DNA of 64,000 bases from NCBI GenBank assembly GCA_900318205.1, contig ONJS01000004.1, positions 186,001 to 250,000 on the forward strand, in the 5' to 3' direction. Under the pieces are notes generated by a model. That model was given only the letters and a program-made list of their open reading frames with translations, did not search any database and was not told where the DNA came from. The stretch comes from an uncultured Prevotellaceae bacterium. Lineage in GTDB: Bacteria; Bacteroidota; Bacteroidia; Bacteroidales; Muribaculaceae. Made by a program: the position numbers and the translations under genes. Positions 17,268-25,900 of the stretch are shown here, in pieces; positions within the stretch are counted from its first letter, which is position 1; every line of letters starts with the position of its first letter.

Positions 17268-18314
17268 ATGAATAACAAGTACATCCCCATCCTAATCGTG
17301 CAGGTCATTCTACTCCTTGCAACCTCATGCGAGCGCAACGAACCTGACAACTGGATTAAGCCTGAGGGCGAACGCACGGTGCTGTTTCTCACCCCTCAAG
17401 GCCAGATTTACAATCAAGACCAGGAACTTGTAACCACCTTGCCCAACTGCTCCTATGCCAACCAGATCATTGCAGATAAAGGCGACTATTTTGTATCCGG
17501 CATCCACGAAAAAGAGAAAGAAGGTTATTGGAAAAACGGAAAGTGGAACACCCTGCATGTCGATTTCATTGACGACGTTAATCACTGGATTAACGGCATG
17601 GCTAAGTGGGATTATTACATCTACCTGTTAGACTATCCGAATGTTTTGAAGAATAGCGGCATTTTCCCTCTCGAGGATGCTAAACGTTATCTCCCGGCAA
17701 AACAAGCGCTTTCGGTAAGCGAAGGAGAATGCTATGTGGTGGGGCACAAAGTCACCGATGACTCACATGGAGAATATCTGCCAGTGCTCTACACCGAGCA
17801 CAAGGGCAAATATACCTATGAGATGCTCCCCCTCTTTGACAAAGGCATTAGGGGGGAGTGCACAAGTGTATATGCCTATGATCGCAATCATTGCCTGATA
17901 GGTGGTTCAATCAATGGATGGCCAGTGATTTGGGTCGACAAGAAACTTCAAGTGATGCCATTGTCCGAGGCCTCATTTGATCAATACGATGAAGATACCA
18001 GTTTAGGTGAAGTGTGTTCCCTTACCGAGTGTTATGGCGACATCTTTGCCGGAGGCTCTGAACCTTATCATGACAAATCGGTGGCTACGGTTTGGCACAA
18101 TGGCGAGATTACTCACCTGGAGTATTATCCCGAGAAGTCAATGTCGTCCGAAGTGGTCGAAATCAAAACTTATGGCTCCGACATCTATGTCGTCACTCTT
18201 GAATACTTCTTCAACGAGAACAAGGAGTTTATCACCAACACCATCTTGTGGAAAAACGGCTCACCCGTCAGGGCATACGCTGGATTACAAACCACCAGTT
18301 TCACCGTTATTTGA
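17268..18314 (+). CDS. Putative lipoprotein of unknown function
   Basis: This 348-residue protein has an N-terminal hydrophobic segment ending in a lipobox (LLATSC, Cys about residue 21), so it should be lipid-anchored at the periplasmic or outer face. The body has many Trp/Tyr-Gly strands and recurring units such as YWKNGKWNTLHVD, VIWVDKKLQVM, VWHNGEITHLEYY and ILWKNGSPVRAYAG, spaced roughly 50-70 residues apart. This suggests a beta-propeller-like repeat protein. I do not recognise a named family. It follows the kinase gene by 46 bp on the same strand and may belong to the same transcript. A stem-loop follows 65 bp after the stop. Confidence 0.65.
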   Translation: MNNKYIPILIVQVILLLATSCERNEPDNWIKPEGERTVLFLTPQGQIYNQDQELVTTLPNCSYANQIIADKGDYFVSGIHEKEKEGYWKNGKWNTLHVDFIDDVNHWINGMAKWDYYIYLLDYPNVLKNSGIFPLEDAKRYLPAKQALSVSEGECYVVGHKVTDDSHGEYLPVLYTEHKGKYTYEMLPLFDKGIRGECTSVYAYDRNHCLIGGSINGWPVIWVDKKLQVMPLSEASFDQYDEDTSLGEVCSLTECYGDIFAGGSEPYHDKSVATVWHNGEITHLEYYPEKSMSSEVVEIKTYGSDIYVVTLEYFFNENKEFITNTILWKNGSPVRAYAGLQTTSFTVI

Positions 18315-18378
18315 GCAGAGATGCACCAGCGCTGAAACTCTCACCACAAAAAAATGATGGATTTATCCTGATTTTTCT

Positions 18379-18419
18379 GCTAGCGGGTACCTTTTTCACC
18401 ATGGAAGGTACCCGCTAGC
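18379..18419 (+). terminator. Strong stem-loop between the lipoprotein gene and the sigma-factor operon
   Basis: A perfect 15-bp stem (GCTAGCGGGTACCTT at 18379-18393, complement at 18405-18419) encloses an 11-nt loop. There is no U-run after it on the plus strand, so it may be a processing or attenuation structure rather than a classical terminator. Confidence 0.55.
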
Positions 18420-18529
18420 GTTTGGAGAATCACAACTAATCAACAAAGCCAGTATAGCGCGTTCCTCCAGAAAACGCCTTCTTTTCTTCTTATACTCGTC
18501 ACCTTTTGGGCTCTTGACTTGTTATATGG

Positions 18530-18543
18530 TTGAACTGGTTCAA
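18530..18543. promoter_or_regulatory. Palindrome upstream of the sigma-factor operon
   Basis: TTGAAC-TG-GTTCAA is a perfect palindrome 40 bp before the DUF6249-type gene. It is a candidate operator; no independent support. Confidence 0.3.
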
Positions 18544-18582
18544 GAAAACAAAAGTATAACAATTAAAAACAACAAAAAGAAA

Positions 18583-19026
18583 ATGGAACATCTTAGTTTT
18601 TTAGTGCCAATTTCAATATGCTGCGTTCTTCCTATCATGGTTGTCTGGTTGATCGTTCGCCGCAAGATGAATGAGACCAACCAACGCACACAAATCGTGC
18701 TGGCCGCTATTGAGAAGAATCCCGAAATGGATATTGAAGAAATCATGAAGAAGATTTCGCCCAAGCCCAAACTGCTGAAGGAGAAACTGCTCACTAAACT
18801 GTTGTGTGGTACCTTGGCCATTCTGCTCGGCATCGGCTTGATAGGCTCAGGAGCATGGCTTGGTTGGATAGGTGGCGGCGGTTCCAATGACCCCTTTGCA
18901 GCCTGCTGCTTTGGCTTGATTGTCCTTGGAGTGGGCATCGCATTTCTTGTGAATTATTTCGTGGGCAAGAAGATGCTCGCCAAGGAGATTGAGGCCGAGG
19001 AGAAAAGAGTGACGACACAAGAATAA
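18583..19026 (+). CDS. DUF6249-like membrane protein
   Basis: I start at 18583 (MEHLSFLVPIS) because this Met directly precedes the first membrane helix; the frame extends 23 codons further upstream through charged, AT-rich sequence. The 147-residue protein has three membrane segments: LVPISICCVLPIMVVWLIV, LCGTLAILLGIGLIGSGAWLGWIG and a third near CCFGLIVLGVGIAFLVNYFVG. A cytosolic loop (NPEMDIEEIMKKISPKPKLLKEKLL) separates the first two. This layout is that of DUF6249 proteins, which in Bacteroidota often precede an ECF sigma gene. The next gene starts 4 bp after its stop, so it is the first gene of a three-gene operon. Its function is not known. Confidence 0.7.
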   Translation: MEHLSFLVPISICCVLPIMVVWLIVRRKMNETNQRTQIVLAAIEKNPEMDIEEIMKKISPKPKLLKEKLLTKLLCGTLAILLGIGLIGSGAWLGWIGGGGSNDPFAACCFGLIVLGVGIAFLVNYFVGKKMLAKEIEAEEKRVTTQE

Positions 19027-19030
19027 ATCG

Positions 19031-19507
19031 GTGACGCGCGAAGTATTCATAGCGCATGTGGAGCGTGAGCAAGAGGCCCTGCGAGGTTTCTTGCTCGCCC
19101 TGTGCTGCGGCAACAAAGACGATGCCGACGATCTTGCTCAGGATGCCCTGGTCAAGGCCTACCTCTCGCTAGCGGGTTATCGCGATGAGGGCAAGTTACG
19201 TTCGTGGATCTTCAAGATTGCCTACAACACCTTCCTCAACCACAAGGCGAGTTGCCGCACGATGGAAAGCATTGACGAGGCGCGTACGCTCATTAGCGGC
19301 ACTGCTACCGATGCTTCCTTTGAGCATCAGGACCTCTACCTCGCCCTGCGCACGTTGCCGCCCAAGGAACGCTCGGCCATCACACTGTTTTACCTCAACG
19401 GATACAGCATCAAGGAGATTGCCGCGATTACCGATACAACCGAAGGTGCCGTCAAGCAGCAACTCTCCCGGGGACGTGACAAACTTAAAGCAAGATTACT
19501 GTTATGA
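19031..19507 (+). CDS. ECF-type RNA polymerase sigma factor
   Basis: This 158-residue protein has both sigma-70 domains of an ECF factor. Region 2 is GNKDDADDLAQDALVKAYLSLAGYRDEGKLRSW...IAYNTFLNH, with the DDLAQDAL core helix. Region 4 is ALRTLPPKERSAITLFYLNGYSIKEIAAITDTTEGAVKQQLSRGRDKLK, a typical helix-turn-helix. The start codon is GTG, 4 bp after the DUF6249 stop, and the stop overlaps the next ATG by 4 bp, so translation of all three genes is coupled. The downstream small membrane protein is the obvious anti-sigma candidate. No TonB/SusC pair is adjacent, so it is not a standard nutrient-uptake FecI system. Confidence 0.93.
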   Translation: MTREVFIAHVEREQEALRGFLLALCCGNKDDADDLAQDALVKAYLSLAGYRDEGKLRSWIFKIAYNTFLNHKASCRTMESIDEARTLISGTATDASFEHQDLYLALRTLPPKERSAITLFYLNGYSIKEIAAITDTTEGAVKQQLSRGRDKLKARLLL

Positions 19508-19914
19508 ACAAAGATAAAGCCCTTGAGGAACTCTTCCTCTCCCATCAACCACACTTCGACGACGAGGATGCCTTTATGACATCGCTCGCCAAGCGCTTGG
19601 ATGCCGTTGAGTTTATCAAGCAACACCAGGAGTCGACCATCCGTCGTTACAAGATGGCTGTGGTCGTGGCATTTATTGCCGGTATTATCAGTGGTGGCAT
19701 TGCAATGGCATACATTCTCTCAACGCCAATGGATGCTCCTGTATTCACCTTCAAGAGTCAATTTTTCCTCTTGCAATGGCTGGGCGAGAACTCCCGGTTC
19801 ATTATTGTCACGGTCATTTCTCTGCTGATGACACTTGGCATCGCCGCATTAATCAGCAATATTCAAGAAGTCCTGCGCATGCGCTCGATTTTCAACGTCA
19901 AAGCAAAGATCTAA
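19504..19914 (+). CDS. Small two-helix membrane protein, candidate anti-sigma factor
   Basis: This 136-residue protein has a charged cytosolic N-terminus (KALEELFLSHQPHFDDEDAFMTSLAKRLD), two membrane helices (MAVVVAFIAGIISGGIAMAYIL and FIIVTVISLLMTLGIAALI) and a short basic tail. The ATG overlaps the sigma-factor stop. Genes in this position usually encode anti-sigma factors that hold the sigma at the membrane. There is no zinc-binding HxxxCxxC motif here, so it would not be a ZAS-type anti-sigma. The anti-sigma role is inferred from position only. Its 3' end overlaps the convergent MmcQ/YjbR gene by 4 bp. Confidence 0.7.
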   Translation: MNKDKALEELFLSHQPHFDDEDAFMTSLAKRLDAVEFIKQHQESTIRRYKMAVVVAFIAGIISGGIAMAYILSTPMDAPVFTFKSQFFLLQWLGENSRFIIVTVISLLMTLGIAALISNIQEVLRMRSIFNVKAKI

Positions 19915-20261
19915 GGTAATTTTGGTTTGTACTTGGCCTTGACGATCTCATAGGAGTTGCGGGTGAGTTCCTGCAGTAGGTCATCAGGGGCGGTATTAGT
20001 GTCTATGCCAAGCCAATGCTTGGGTGACATGTTGAAGGGTTTGACAATGCAGTCATGGGCAGCACGCAGTTCGTCAATGCGTTCGGGCTGGCACTTGAGC
20101 GTGATGACGTTGAAGTGATCGCAGTCAAAGAACGAGAACATGTGGCCATGCACATAGAACACCAGCACGCCGCTGGCATAATGGAATGCTGTGAAAGGGA
20201 GTTTCTCCTCCACATCGTCGCCCAACGAGAGGCAAAACTCCCTATAGTCTTCGATATTCAT
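19911..20261 (-). CDS. MmcQ/YjbR family protein
   Basis: This 116-residue protein fits the MmcQ/YjbR (CyaY-like fold) family in length and order. It has an N-terminal helix (YREFCLSLGDDVEEKLPF), a strand with Phe and Gly-His (VFYVHGHMFSFFD), VITLKCQPERIDELRA, then KPFNMSPKHWLGIDTN, in which the 'x-H-W' is the family hallmark, and a C-terminal helix with SYEIVKAK. Members are described as putative DNA-binding proteins but the function is unsettled. Its start lies 2 bp after the stop of the flavoprotein gene, so it is the last gene of a minus-strand operon. Confidence 0.85.
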   Translation of the reverse strand: MNIEDYREFCLSLGDDVEEKLPFTAFHYASGVLVFYVHGHMFSFFDCDHFNVITLKCQPERIDELRAAHDCIVKPFNMSPKHWLGIDTNTAPDDLLQELTRNSYEIVKAKYKPKLP

Positions 20262-20263
20262 TT

Positions 20264-20803
20264 TCAGGCAATGCTATTACCCAAATCGTAGGCAGCCTGC
20301 AACTTGGCATTGCCCTCGATATCACGGGCATCGTTCACACCGCCGCAGAAGAGGGTTCCTGCCAGACGGCTCTTGGGATAGCAGTCGATCCATCCCGTCA
20401 GTCCTGCCATAGCACGTTGGGGCACATGCTCCTCGTCCTCGGCTGCAGTGGTCAGCAGATAGACATCACGGAACTGGTAGTCCAACGGGTACATGGCATT
20501 CATGCGGTCGATGAGCGTCTTCATCTGTCCGCTCATTTCATAGTAATAGATGGGGGTGGCCCACACCACGACGTCGGCCTTCAAGACCTGTGCCATGATG
20601 TCGTTCACGTCGTCGTTGATGACGCAACGGCCCAACTTCTGGCAGGCCAAGCAACCCTTGCAGAACTGCAGGCTCTTACCCACAAGAGAAATCTTCTCGA
20701 CATCATGACCGGCAGCCTTGGCGCCTTCGGCAAATTGATCAGCGAGCATATCGCTGTTTGAGCCTGGACGCAGGCTCGTAGAAATAACGATTACTTTTTT
20801 CAT
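20264..20803 (-). CDS. Flavodoxin-fold NAD(P)H-dependent oxidoreductase with Cys cluster (iron-sulfur flavoprotein-like)
   Basis: This 179-residue cytosolic protein has a flavodoxin-like FMN loop at the N-terminus (VISTSLRPGSNSDMLADQF). It then has a cysteine motif, FCKGCLACQKLGRCVINDD (CxxCxxCx5C), as in iron-sulfur flavoproteins and multimeric flavodoxin WrbA-like reductases. DVVVWATPIYYYEMSGQMKTLIDR is the conserved FMN-contact segment. Members reduce quinones, nitro compounds or other electron acceptors. It sits in an operon with a nitroreductase (21065-21751), which supports a shared redox-stress role. The physiological substrate is not evident. Confidence 0.85.
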   Translation of the reverse strand: MKKVIVISTSLRPGSNSDMLADQFAEGAKAAGHDVEKISLVGKSLQFCKGCLACQKLGRCVINDDVNDIMAQVLKADVVVWATPIYYYEMSGQMKTLIDRMNAMYPLDYQFRDVYLLTTAAEDEEHVPQRAMAGLTGWIDCYPKSRLAGTLFCGGVNDARDIEGNAKLQAAYDLGNSIA

Positions 20804-20832
20804 ATTGCTTATTATTGTGAAAAGTGATTGTG

Positions 20833-21042
20833 CTATATCTTCTCTATAATCAGTTCAGTAGAGCCGTCTTCAAGCGAATTGTATTCATCATAATGAATAT
20901 GGGCTCCATTTTCCTGAATGGCTAAAGCGGATAACTGGCTCGCTAAAGACAGCAGACCTTCTTTGTTGGCAGAGATAACTACCGTGCCCTTATCATCAAC
21001 TCTCACCTTGATGTTGAAGCCTTCTATCCAGTCAATACCCAT
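20833..21042 (-). CDS. Small protein, possibly Imm32-like
   Basis: This 69-residue protein reads as one alpha/beta unit: a strand pair with IKVRVDDKGTVVISANKEG, a helix (LLSLASQLSALAI), then HIHYDEYNSLEDGSTELIIEK. The ANKEGLxSLAxxL plus HxHxDExNSLEDGSxELI pattern is what I recall for small proteins grouped with immunity protein 32. No toxin gene is adjacent, so it may be an orphan or serve another role. It lies between the nitroreductase and flavoprotein genes with gaps of 22 and 29 bp, in the same direction. Assignment is tentative; that it is a real gene is supported by operon packing. Confidence 0.55.
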   Translation of the reverse strand: MGIDWIEGFNIKVRVDDKGTVVISANKEGLLSLASQLSALAIQENGAHIHYDEYNSLEDGSTELIIEKI

Positions 21043-21064
21043 ATCAACAACAATTCATCGGTGA

Positions 21065-21751
21065 TTACATCCACTCGAAATTCTCTTTCCCTGCGGCTAT
21101 TTCAAAGTGGTACTTGGCGATGCCCAAGTCCATGTGGGTGTAGCCGACCAGCGAGAAGCCTTTCTTGGCAAGCACCCGATGGTGGCCATCAATCATGCCC
21201 AAATACTCAAACGAGAACTTCTGCTGGTTGATGGCGGTCGGTGCCAGCAGAGCGGCTTCCACGCCGCGGCGGAACCAGTCGGGCGTGCTGTCGCTGACGT
21301 TGCTCACCTGGTCGATACGCTTAATCTTGTGCGACACGCCCTGAGTCTCGCCGTAGCCGATGGAGATATAGGCCTGAATGACCTCGCCGTCGTTCAAGAT
21401 ATAGGTATTCGGTATCTTGGTATAACTCAAGCCCACCCAACAGGTATTCATCCCGAGGGTCTGGGCCAGCAGCACCAGTTGCTCGCCGTAGTAGCCGATG
21501 CGCTCGTCCAGGTCATCAGCCTTCACGCCCGCCATGACGAGGTAGTCGGTCACATTACGGAATTTACCGTATCGGGCAAAGGGGCCCAAGAAAGCCTTCG
21601 GCTCATTGCGTATCAGTTGGATGTGCAACCGCCCAACGCGGTTCACTTCATCTATCTTCTCTTGCAGCGCATGTGCGTCAGCATCGGTCAACGGCTGCTC
21701 CGTATAAGCCCTCACACTATGCCGGGCTTGTATCGCTTCTAGTAGTGTCAT
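21065..21751 (-). CDS. Nitroreductase family protein
   Basis: This 228-residue FMN enzyme starts with the family hallmark AIQARHSVRAYTEQPL (Arg-Ser-Val-Arg FMN phosphate contact). VLLAQTLGMNTCWVGLSYTKIP is the conserved second FMN segment, and RRGVEAALLAPTAINQQKFSFEY resembles the 'APTAxNxQ' binding motif, here near the C-terminus. This permuted-looking order occurs in the Bacteroidota group annotated as nitroreductase (TM1586-like). NAD(P)H-dependent reduction of nitro compounds or quinones is the family activity. It is the first gene of the operon that continues to 19911. A promoter and a conspicuous inverted repeat lie just upstream. Confidence 0.87.
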   Translation of the reverse strand: MTLLEAIQARHSVRAYTEQPLTDADAHALQEKIDEVNRVGRLHIQLIRNEPKAFLGPFARYGKFRNVTDYLVMAGVKADDLDERIGYYGEQLVLLAQTLGMNTCWVGLSYTKIPNTYILNDGEVIQAYISIGYGETQGVSHKIKRIDQVSNVSDSTPDWFRRGVEAALLAPTAINQQKFSFEYLGMIDGHHRVLAKKGFSLVGYTHMDLGIAKYHFEIAAGKENFEWM

Positions 21752-21764
21752 AATGATTATTTAA

Positions 21765-21820
21765 GACAAAAATAAAATTTAACTTGTCTAAAAGTCGCCT
21801 AAAACTGAGATTTTAGACAA
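21765..21820 (-). promoter_or_regulatory. Nitroreductase promoter with inverted-repeat operator
   Basis: The minus-strand -7 box TATTTTTG lies at 21767-21774. A perfect 10-bp inverted repeat (TTGTCTAAAA at 21784-21793, TTTTAGACAA at 21811-21820) covers the region where the -33 box should be, and a further GACAA at 21765-21769 pairs with TTGTC. This is the expected layout for a repressor or activator site at a redox-responsive promoter. Confidence 0.55.
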
Positions 21821-21854
21821 ATATAATCGTGTCTTGAGAATGAAGTTCATGTGC

Positions 21855-22145
21855 TCAAGACCCTGTTCTTTCTTTCAATTCCTTACAGGCGGCCAAGAGG
21901 TCCCAGATGGCATCCTCGCTGAGGACACCTCGTTTCAAGTCGGCGGGCAAGAGGCCTGCCTCATCGTCAGCGAAGTCCTGTTTCCAAAGGTCGCTGCCGT
22001 AGTACTCCTCTAATGCGGCGATATCCTCCTGAACAGCCTCCCATTTATCAAGGGCTGCTTCGAGTCGCTTTACCGCAACCGAGGTGCGGTTGAGACGTCG
22101 CTCCATCTTGCGTATGCGCCCAATTTGCTTATTGTTGTCACCCAT
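21855..22145 (-). CDS. DUF4298 domain-containing protein
   Basis: This 96-residue, strongly helical, charged protein reads RIRKMERRLNRTSVAVKRLE, then ALEEYYGSDLWKQDFADDEAG, then LKRGVLSEDAIWDLL. The Tyr-Tyr-x-Ser-x-x-W-x-x-D-x-x-x-D-E core followed by LKRGVLSED identifies DUF4298, a small cytosolic family with a predicted N-terminal coiled coil and no known function. The start is the ATG whose codon is at 22145. It lies about 100 bp upstream of the nitroreductase promoter on the same strand, so it is probably separately transcribed. Confidence 0.85.
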   Translation of the reverse strand: MGDNNKQIGRIRKMERRLNRTSVAVKRLEAALDKWEAVQEDIAALEEYYGSDLWKQDFADDEAGLLPADLKRGVLSEDAIWDLLAACKELKERTGS

Positions 22146-22215
22146 GGCTATTCATTACTTGATATCCTTGACTACGGTCTTATCGTTGTCCTAGACATCA
22201 GATTGTTCCTACAAA

Positions 22216-22752
22216 TCAGAAAATCACTTGGCGCTCAGGGGCCGAGAAAGAGAAGAAGCGCGCTGTGGCGCCCTCAATGTAGAGCACAGCCATGTTGTCG
22301 TCATCGGCCTTGTACATCGACTTGAGGCTCTCATTACGGTTGAGAAACTCCTCTTTCACGGCAAGCGTCTCGTCGGTGACCAATGTGCCGCTCAAGCGCA
22401 TCCACTCGGTGCCAGAGGGCTTCAGGGCACAGATTTCGAATTTGCCGTTTGCCGCCATCTGCTTATAAACGTCCTTCACCTTTCCCGTCATGATGTAGAG
22501 ACGGTCATTGATAATCTCTGATACGCCAAAGGGGCGCACACGCGGCTGATCGCCGTCGGCCGTGGCAATGAAGAATGCACCACATTCTTTCAGGTAGGCC
22601 TGTACTTCTTGCATGTTCTGTTGTTTCATTTCTTTACTGATTGTGTCGTTAGTTACTGATTCTCTACCCGCGGTCGTGGGTGCCTCTGTCTGTTTACCTG
22701 CACATGCTACCAGTATCAGCAAGCCAGCAAGAGCAAATAATATCTTTTTCAT
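22216..22752 (-). CDS. Lipoprotein with pyridoxamine 5'-phosphate oxidase-like (FMN-binding split barrel) domain
   Basis: This 178-residue protein has an SPII signal (ILFALAGLLILVAC, Cys about residue 17) and a Ser/Thr-rich linker. Its domain is a split barrel typical of PNPOx-like proteins: EVQAYLKECGAFFIATADGDQPRVRPFG, LYIMTGKVKDVYKQMAANGKFEICAL, then WMRLSGTLV. The same domain is normally cytosolic, as in general stress proteins and heme or F420/FMN-binding reductases, so the lipid anchor is notable. The flavin or heme ligand and substrate are unknown. The downstream half (SMYKADDDNMAVLYIEGATARFFSF) is intact. A minus-strand -7 box lies 63 bp upstream. Confidence 0.82.
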   Translation of the reverse strand: MKKILFALAGLLILVACAGKQTEAPTTAGRESVTNDTISKEMKQQNMQEVQAYLKECGAFFIATADGDQPRVRPFGVSEIINDRLYIMTGKVKDVYKQMAANGKFEICALKPSGTEWMRLSGTLVTDETLAVKEEFLNRNESLKSMYKADDDNMAVLYIEGATARFFSFSAPERQVIF

Positions 22753-22814
22753 AACTTAAATTGATCATTTCTAACAACTAATTTCTCACTCAATACTCAG
22801 GGACAATTGTCCCA

Positions 22815-22822
22815 CAAAGATA
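22815..22822 (-). promoter_or_regulatory. -7 box (TATCTTTG) for the PNPOx-like lipoprotein
   Basis: Minus-strand TATCTTTG matches TAnnTTTG exactly, 63 bp before the start. The divergent RecQ-UvrD gene shares this 185-bp intergenic region. Confidence 0.45.
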
Positions 22823-22895
22823 CTAATAAATGTATTTATCCTATTACTCCCCTATCATTTTTTGACAAATTCCTAACAATATCAACAATATTAAC

Positions 22896-22903
22896 TATAT
22901 TTG
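22896..22903 (+). promoter_or_regulatory. -7 box (TATATTTG) for the RecQ-UvrD gene
   Basis: TATATTTG lies 35 bp before the start codon. The AT-rich upstream sequence has no clear TTG at 20 bp, so the promoter may be weak or activator-dependent. Confidence 0.45.
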
Positions 22904-22937
22904 CAAAGAAATCGAAACACTCACCTGGTTTTCAACT

Positions 22938-25900
22938 ATGTCTTTTTGGCGTAAACTCATAGGGAAAGATAATGATGACACAAGAGACACCATGAGAGAT
23001 GTCCTTGAACGATCTTCTCATGATGCTTCACGATATGCCATTGTTGATGTCGAAGTTGGGTTTAATAGTCACAAGATACAAGATATCGGTTCTCTTCGAT
23101 TTGATGATGCTCTGTACCATGATGCCTCAGTGAATAAACTACGTGATTTTCTTTCTAATGTTGATTACCTCTGTGGCCATAACATCATCCATCACGATGC
23201 AAAATTCTTGTTCGGTAATCAGCCTTGCCAATGGATCCTGGTTGACACACTATATATGTCACCCTTGCTTTTCCCCGAACGTCCCTATCATCGGCTAGTC
23301 AAGGATGACAAACTCATGGATGAACAAATTAATAATCCAGTAAACGATTGCAAGAAAGCAAAAGACCTACTATTGGATGAAATAGCCCAATGGCATTCAT
23401 TAATTGAGGAAAAACGTAGGATATTTGCTTCATTATTACATGGGAAAAAGGAATTTGATGGTTTCCTAGACATGGTCAGGGCAGAGGTATGTGACAGTGG
23501 TTTGATCGAACTGATTAAGACTTCATACAGTGGCAAGATTTGTGAACATGCCGACCTTGAAATGTTGGTGCGTCAATATCCTTGCGAGCTAGCATACGCT
23601 CTATCTATCATTGATACAACAGACCGTCATTCAATTACCCCCCGATGGGTACTTCGCAATTACCCAGAGGTAGAATTTGCGATCAAACTATTACGTCATA
23701 CCCGTTGTGAAGAAGGTTGCTTGTATTGCAATACACTGTTAGATGCTCACCGCAATCTTGAATACTTCTTTGGATATAAACAGTTCCGTTTATTTGAAGG
23801 AGAGAATCTTCAAGAAAAAGCGGTTCAATCAGCTATTGATGGTGAGTCATTATTAGCAATTTTTCCCACGGGTGGTGGGAAGTCGCTGACCTTCCAGTTA
23901 CCCGCACTGATTGAGGGCAGAACTGTACACGGATTAACCGTTGTTATCTCGCCACTCCAATCACTGATGAAGGACCAAGTGGACAATCTTGCTGAACGAG
24001 GAATACTCGATGCTGTAACCATTAATGGACTATTAGATCCTATTACGAGAGCATTATCAATACAACGGGTTCAAGATGGGGAAGCATCTCTATTATATAT
24101 TTCCCCCGAAATGTTGCGTTCCAAGACGATTGAAAGGATTCTGTTGGCACGTAATGTTGTGAGATTTGTAGTTGATGAAGCCCATTGTTTCTCCTCATGG
24201 GGACAAGATTTTAGGGTTGACTACCTCTATATCGGTAAGTTTATTAGTGAGTATCAGAAAAAGAAAGGAAGCAAACATGCTATACCGGTATCATGCTTCA
24301 CCGCCACAGCAAAGCAAAAAGTAATACAAGACATCTGTGATTACTTTAAGCAGACAGTTAATCTAAACTTAAAGCTATTTGCATCGACCGCCTCAAGAAC
24401 CAATTTGAGGTATTCTGTAATTCATACTGATACCGATAATGACAAATACATGAGGCTCAGGCAACTCGTTGCAGAATCTCAATGCCCGACAATTGTTTAT
24501 GTATCAAGGACAAAACGCACCAAAGAGCTTGCCCTTAAACTGACACGGGACGGTTATAAAGCACTGCCATTCAACGGTAAGATGGATGCTGATGAAAAAA
24601 TTGCCAATCAAGATGCGTTCATGAATGACAAGGTTAGCATCATTGTAGCGACATCTGCTTTTGGAATGGGCGTTGATAAAAAAGACGTTGGTCTAGTTGT
24701 CCATTACGATATTTCTGATTCTCTAGAGAATTATGTTCAAGAGGCTGGAAGAGCTGGTCGCGACCCTCATCTTAACGCTCGTTGTTATGTCCTTTATAGT
24801 GACAACGATCTAGACAAGCATTTTATACTGCTCAACCAGACAAAGCTCAGTATCAGTGAGATACAACAAGTATGGAAGGCCATTAAAGGCCTCACCAAAC
24901 ACCGAATGAGGGTTTGTTGTTCAGCATTGGAAATAGCACGTCAAGCAGGATGGGACGATACTGTATCAGACATTGAAACACGAGTTCGAACAGCTCTAGC
25001 TGCATTGGAGCAAGGTGGATACCTCGAACGAGGCAACAACGTGCCGCATGTCTATGCAACAGGCATCACCGTAAAAAATATGGATGAGGCGAGACGTAGG
25101 ATTTCGGATTCACTTCTTTTCTCCGATGATGAGATAGAAAAAGCGGTAAGAATCATTAAGTCCCTTATTTCTCAAAAATACATTGCTAAAGCTCAAGATG
25201 CTGAAGCCGAATCCCGTATTGACTATCTGGCGGATATTCTTGCCCTTACCAAGGCCGAGGTAGTTTCTGCTGTCGAAAGAATGCGACAAGAGGGAATATT
25301 GGCTGATAGTAAAGACATCTCAGCTTATTTACAAGATATAGGTGATTCAGAGCGCAAATCCCGAATGTTGCTTGAACACTTTGCCAAACTGGAACAGTTT
25401 ATTCTTAGCCACATTTCTGAAGAGCCCATCATCACATCTTGTAAGCAGTTGAATGATACTGCTGTGACAGATGGCATATCAAACTCCAGGGAAAAGGATA
25501 TAAGGACATTGCTTTACTTCTTAACGGTAAAAGGCTACACCCACAAGAAAGAAGATGCAGCACACAATCTGGAACTATCTTGGCAAATGGACAGGGAAAA
25601 GACCATGAACCGTTTTGAGAAGCGGTTGATGATTAGTCGTTTTACCATTGAATGGCTCTACAAGTTATCAGTAGAGATGCCTAAAGAAGCTCAAGAAAAC
25701 AACGCCGTTCAGTTCTCAGTGATTGAGCTTCTTGAGCAGATAAAAAACAATCAGCAATCATTGTTTTTCAATTCTGGGGATTTGAGCATTGAGGACGTTG
25801 AAGAAGCTCTCTTGTATCTGTCTAAGATTGGTGTCCTTAAGCTGGAAGGTGGCTTCCTTGTCCTTTACAACGCCATGGATATCCGCAGGATTAAGGACAA

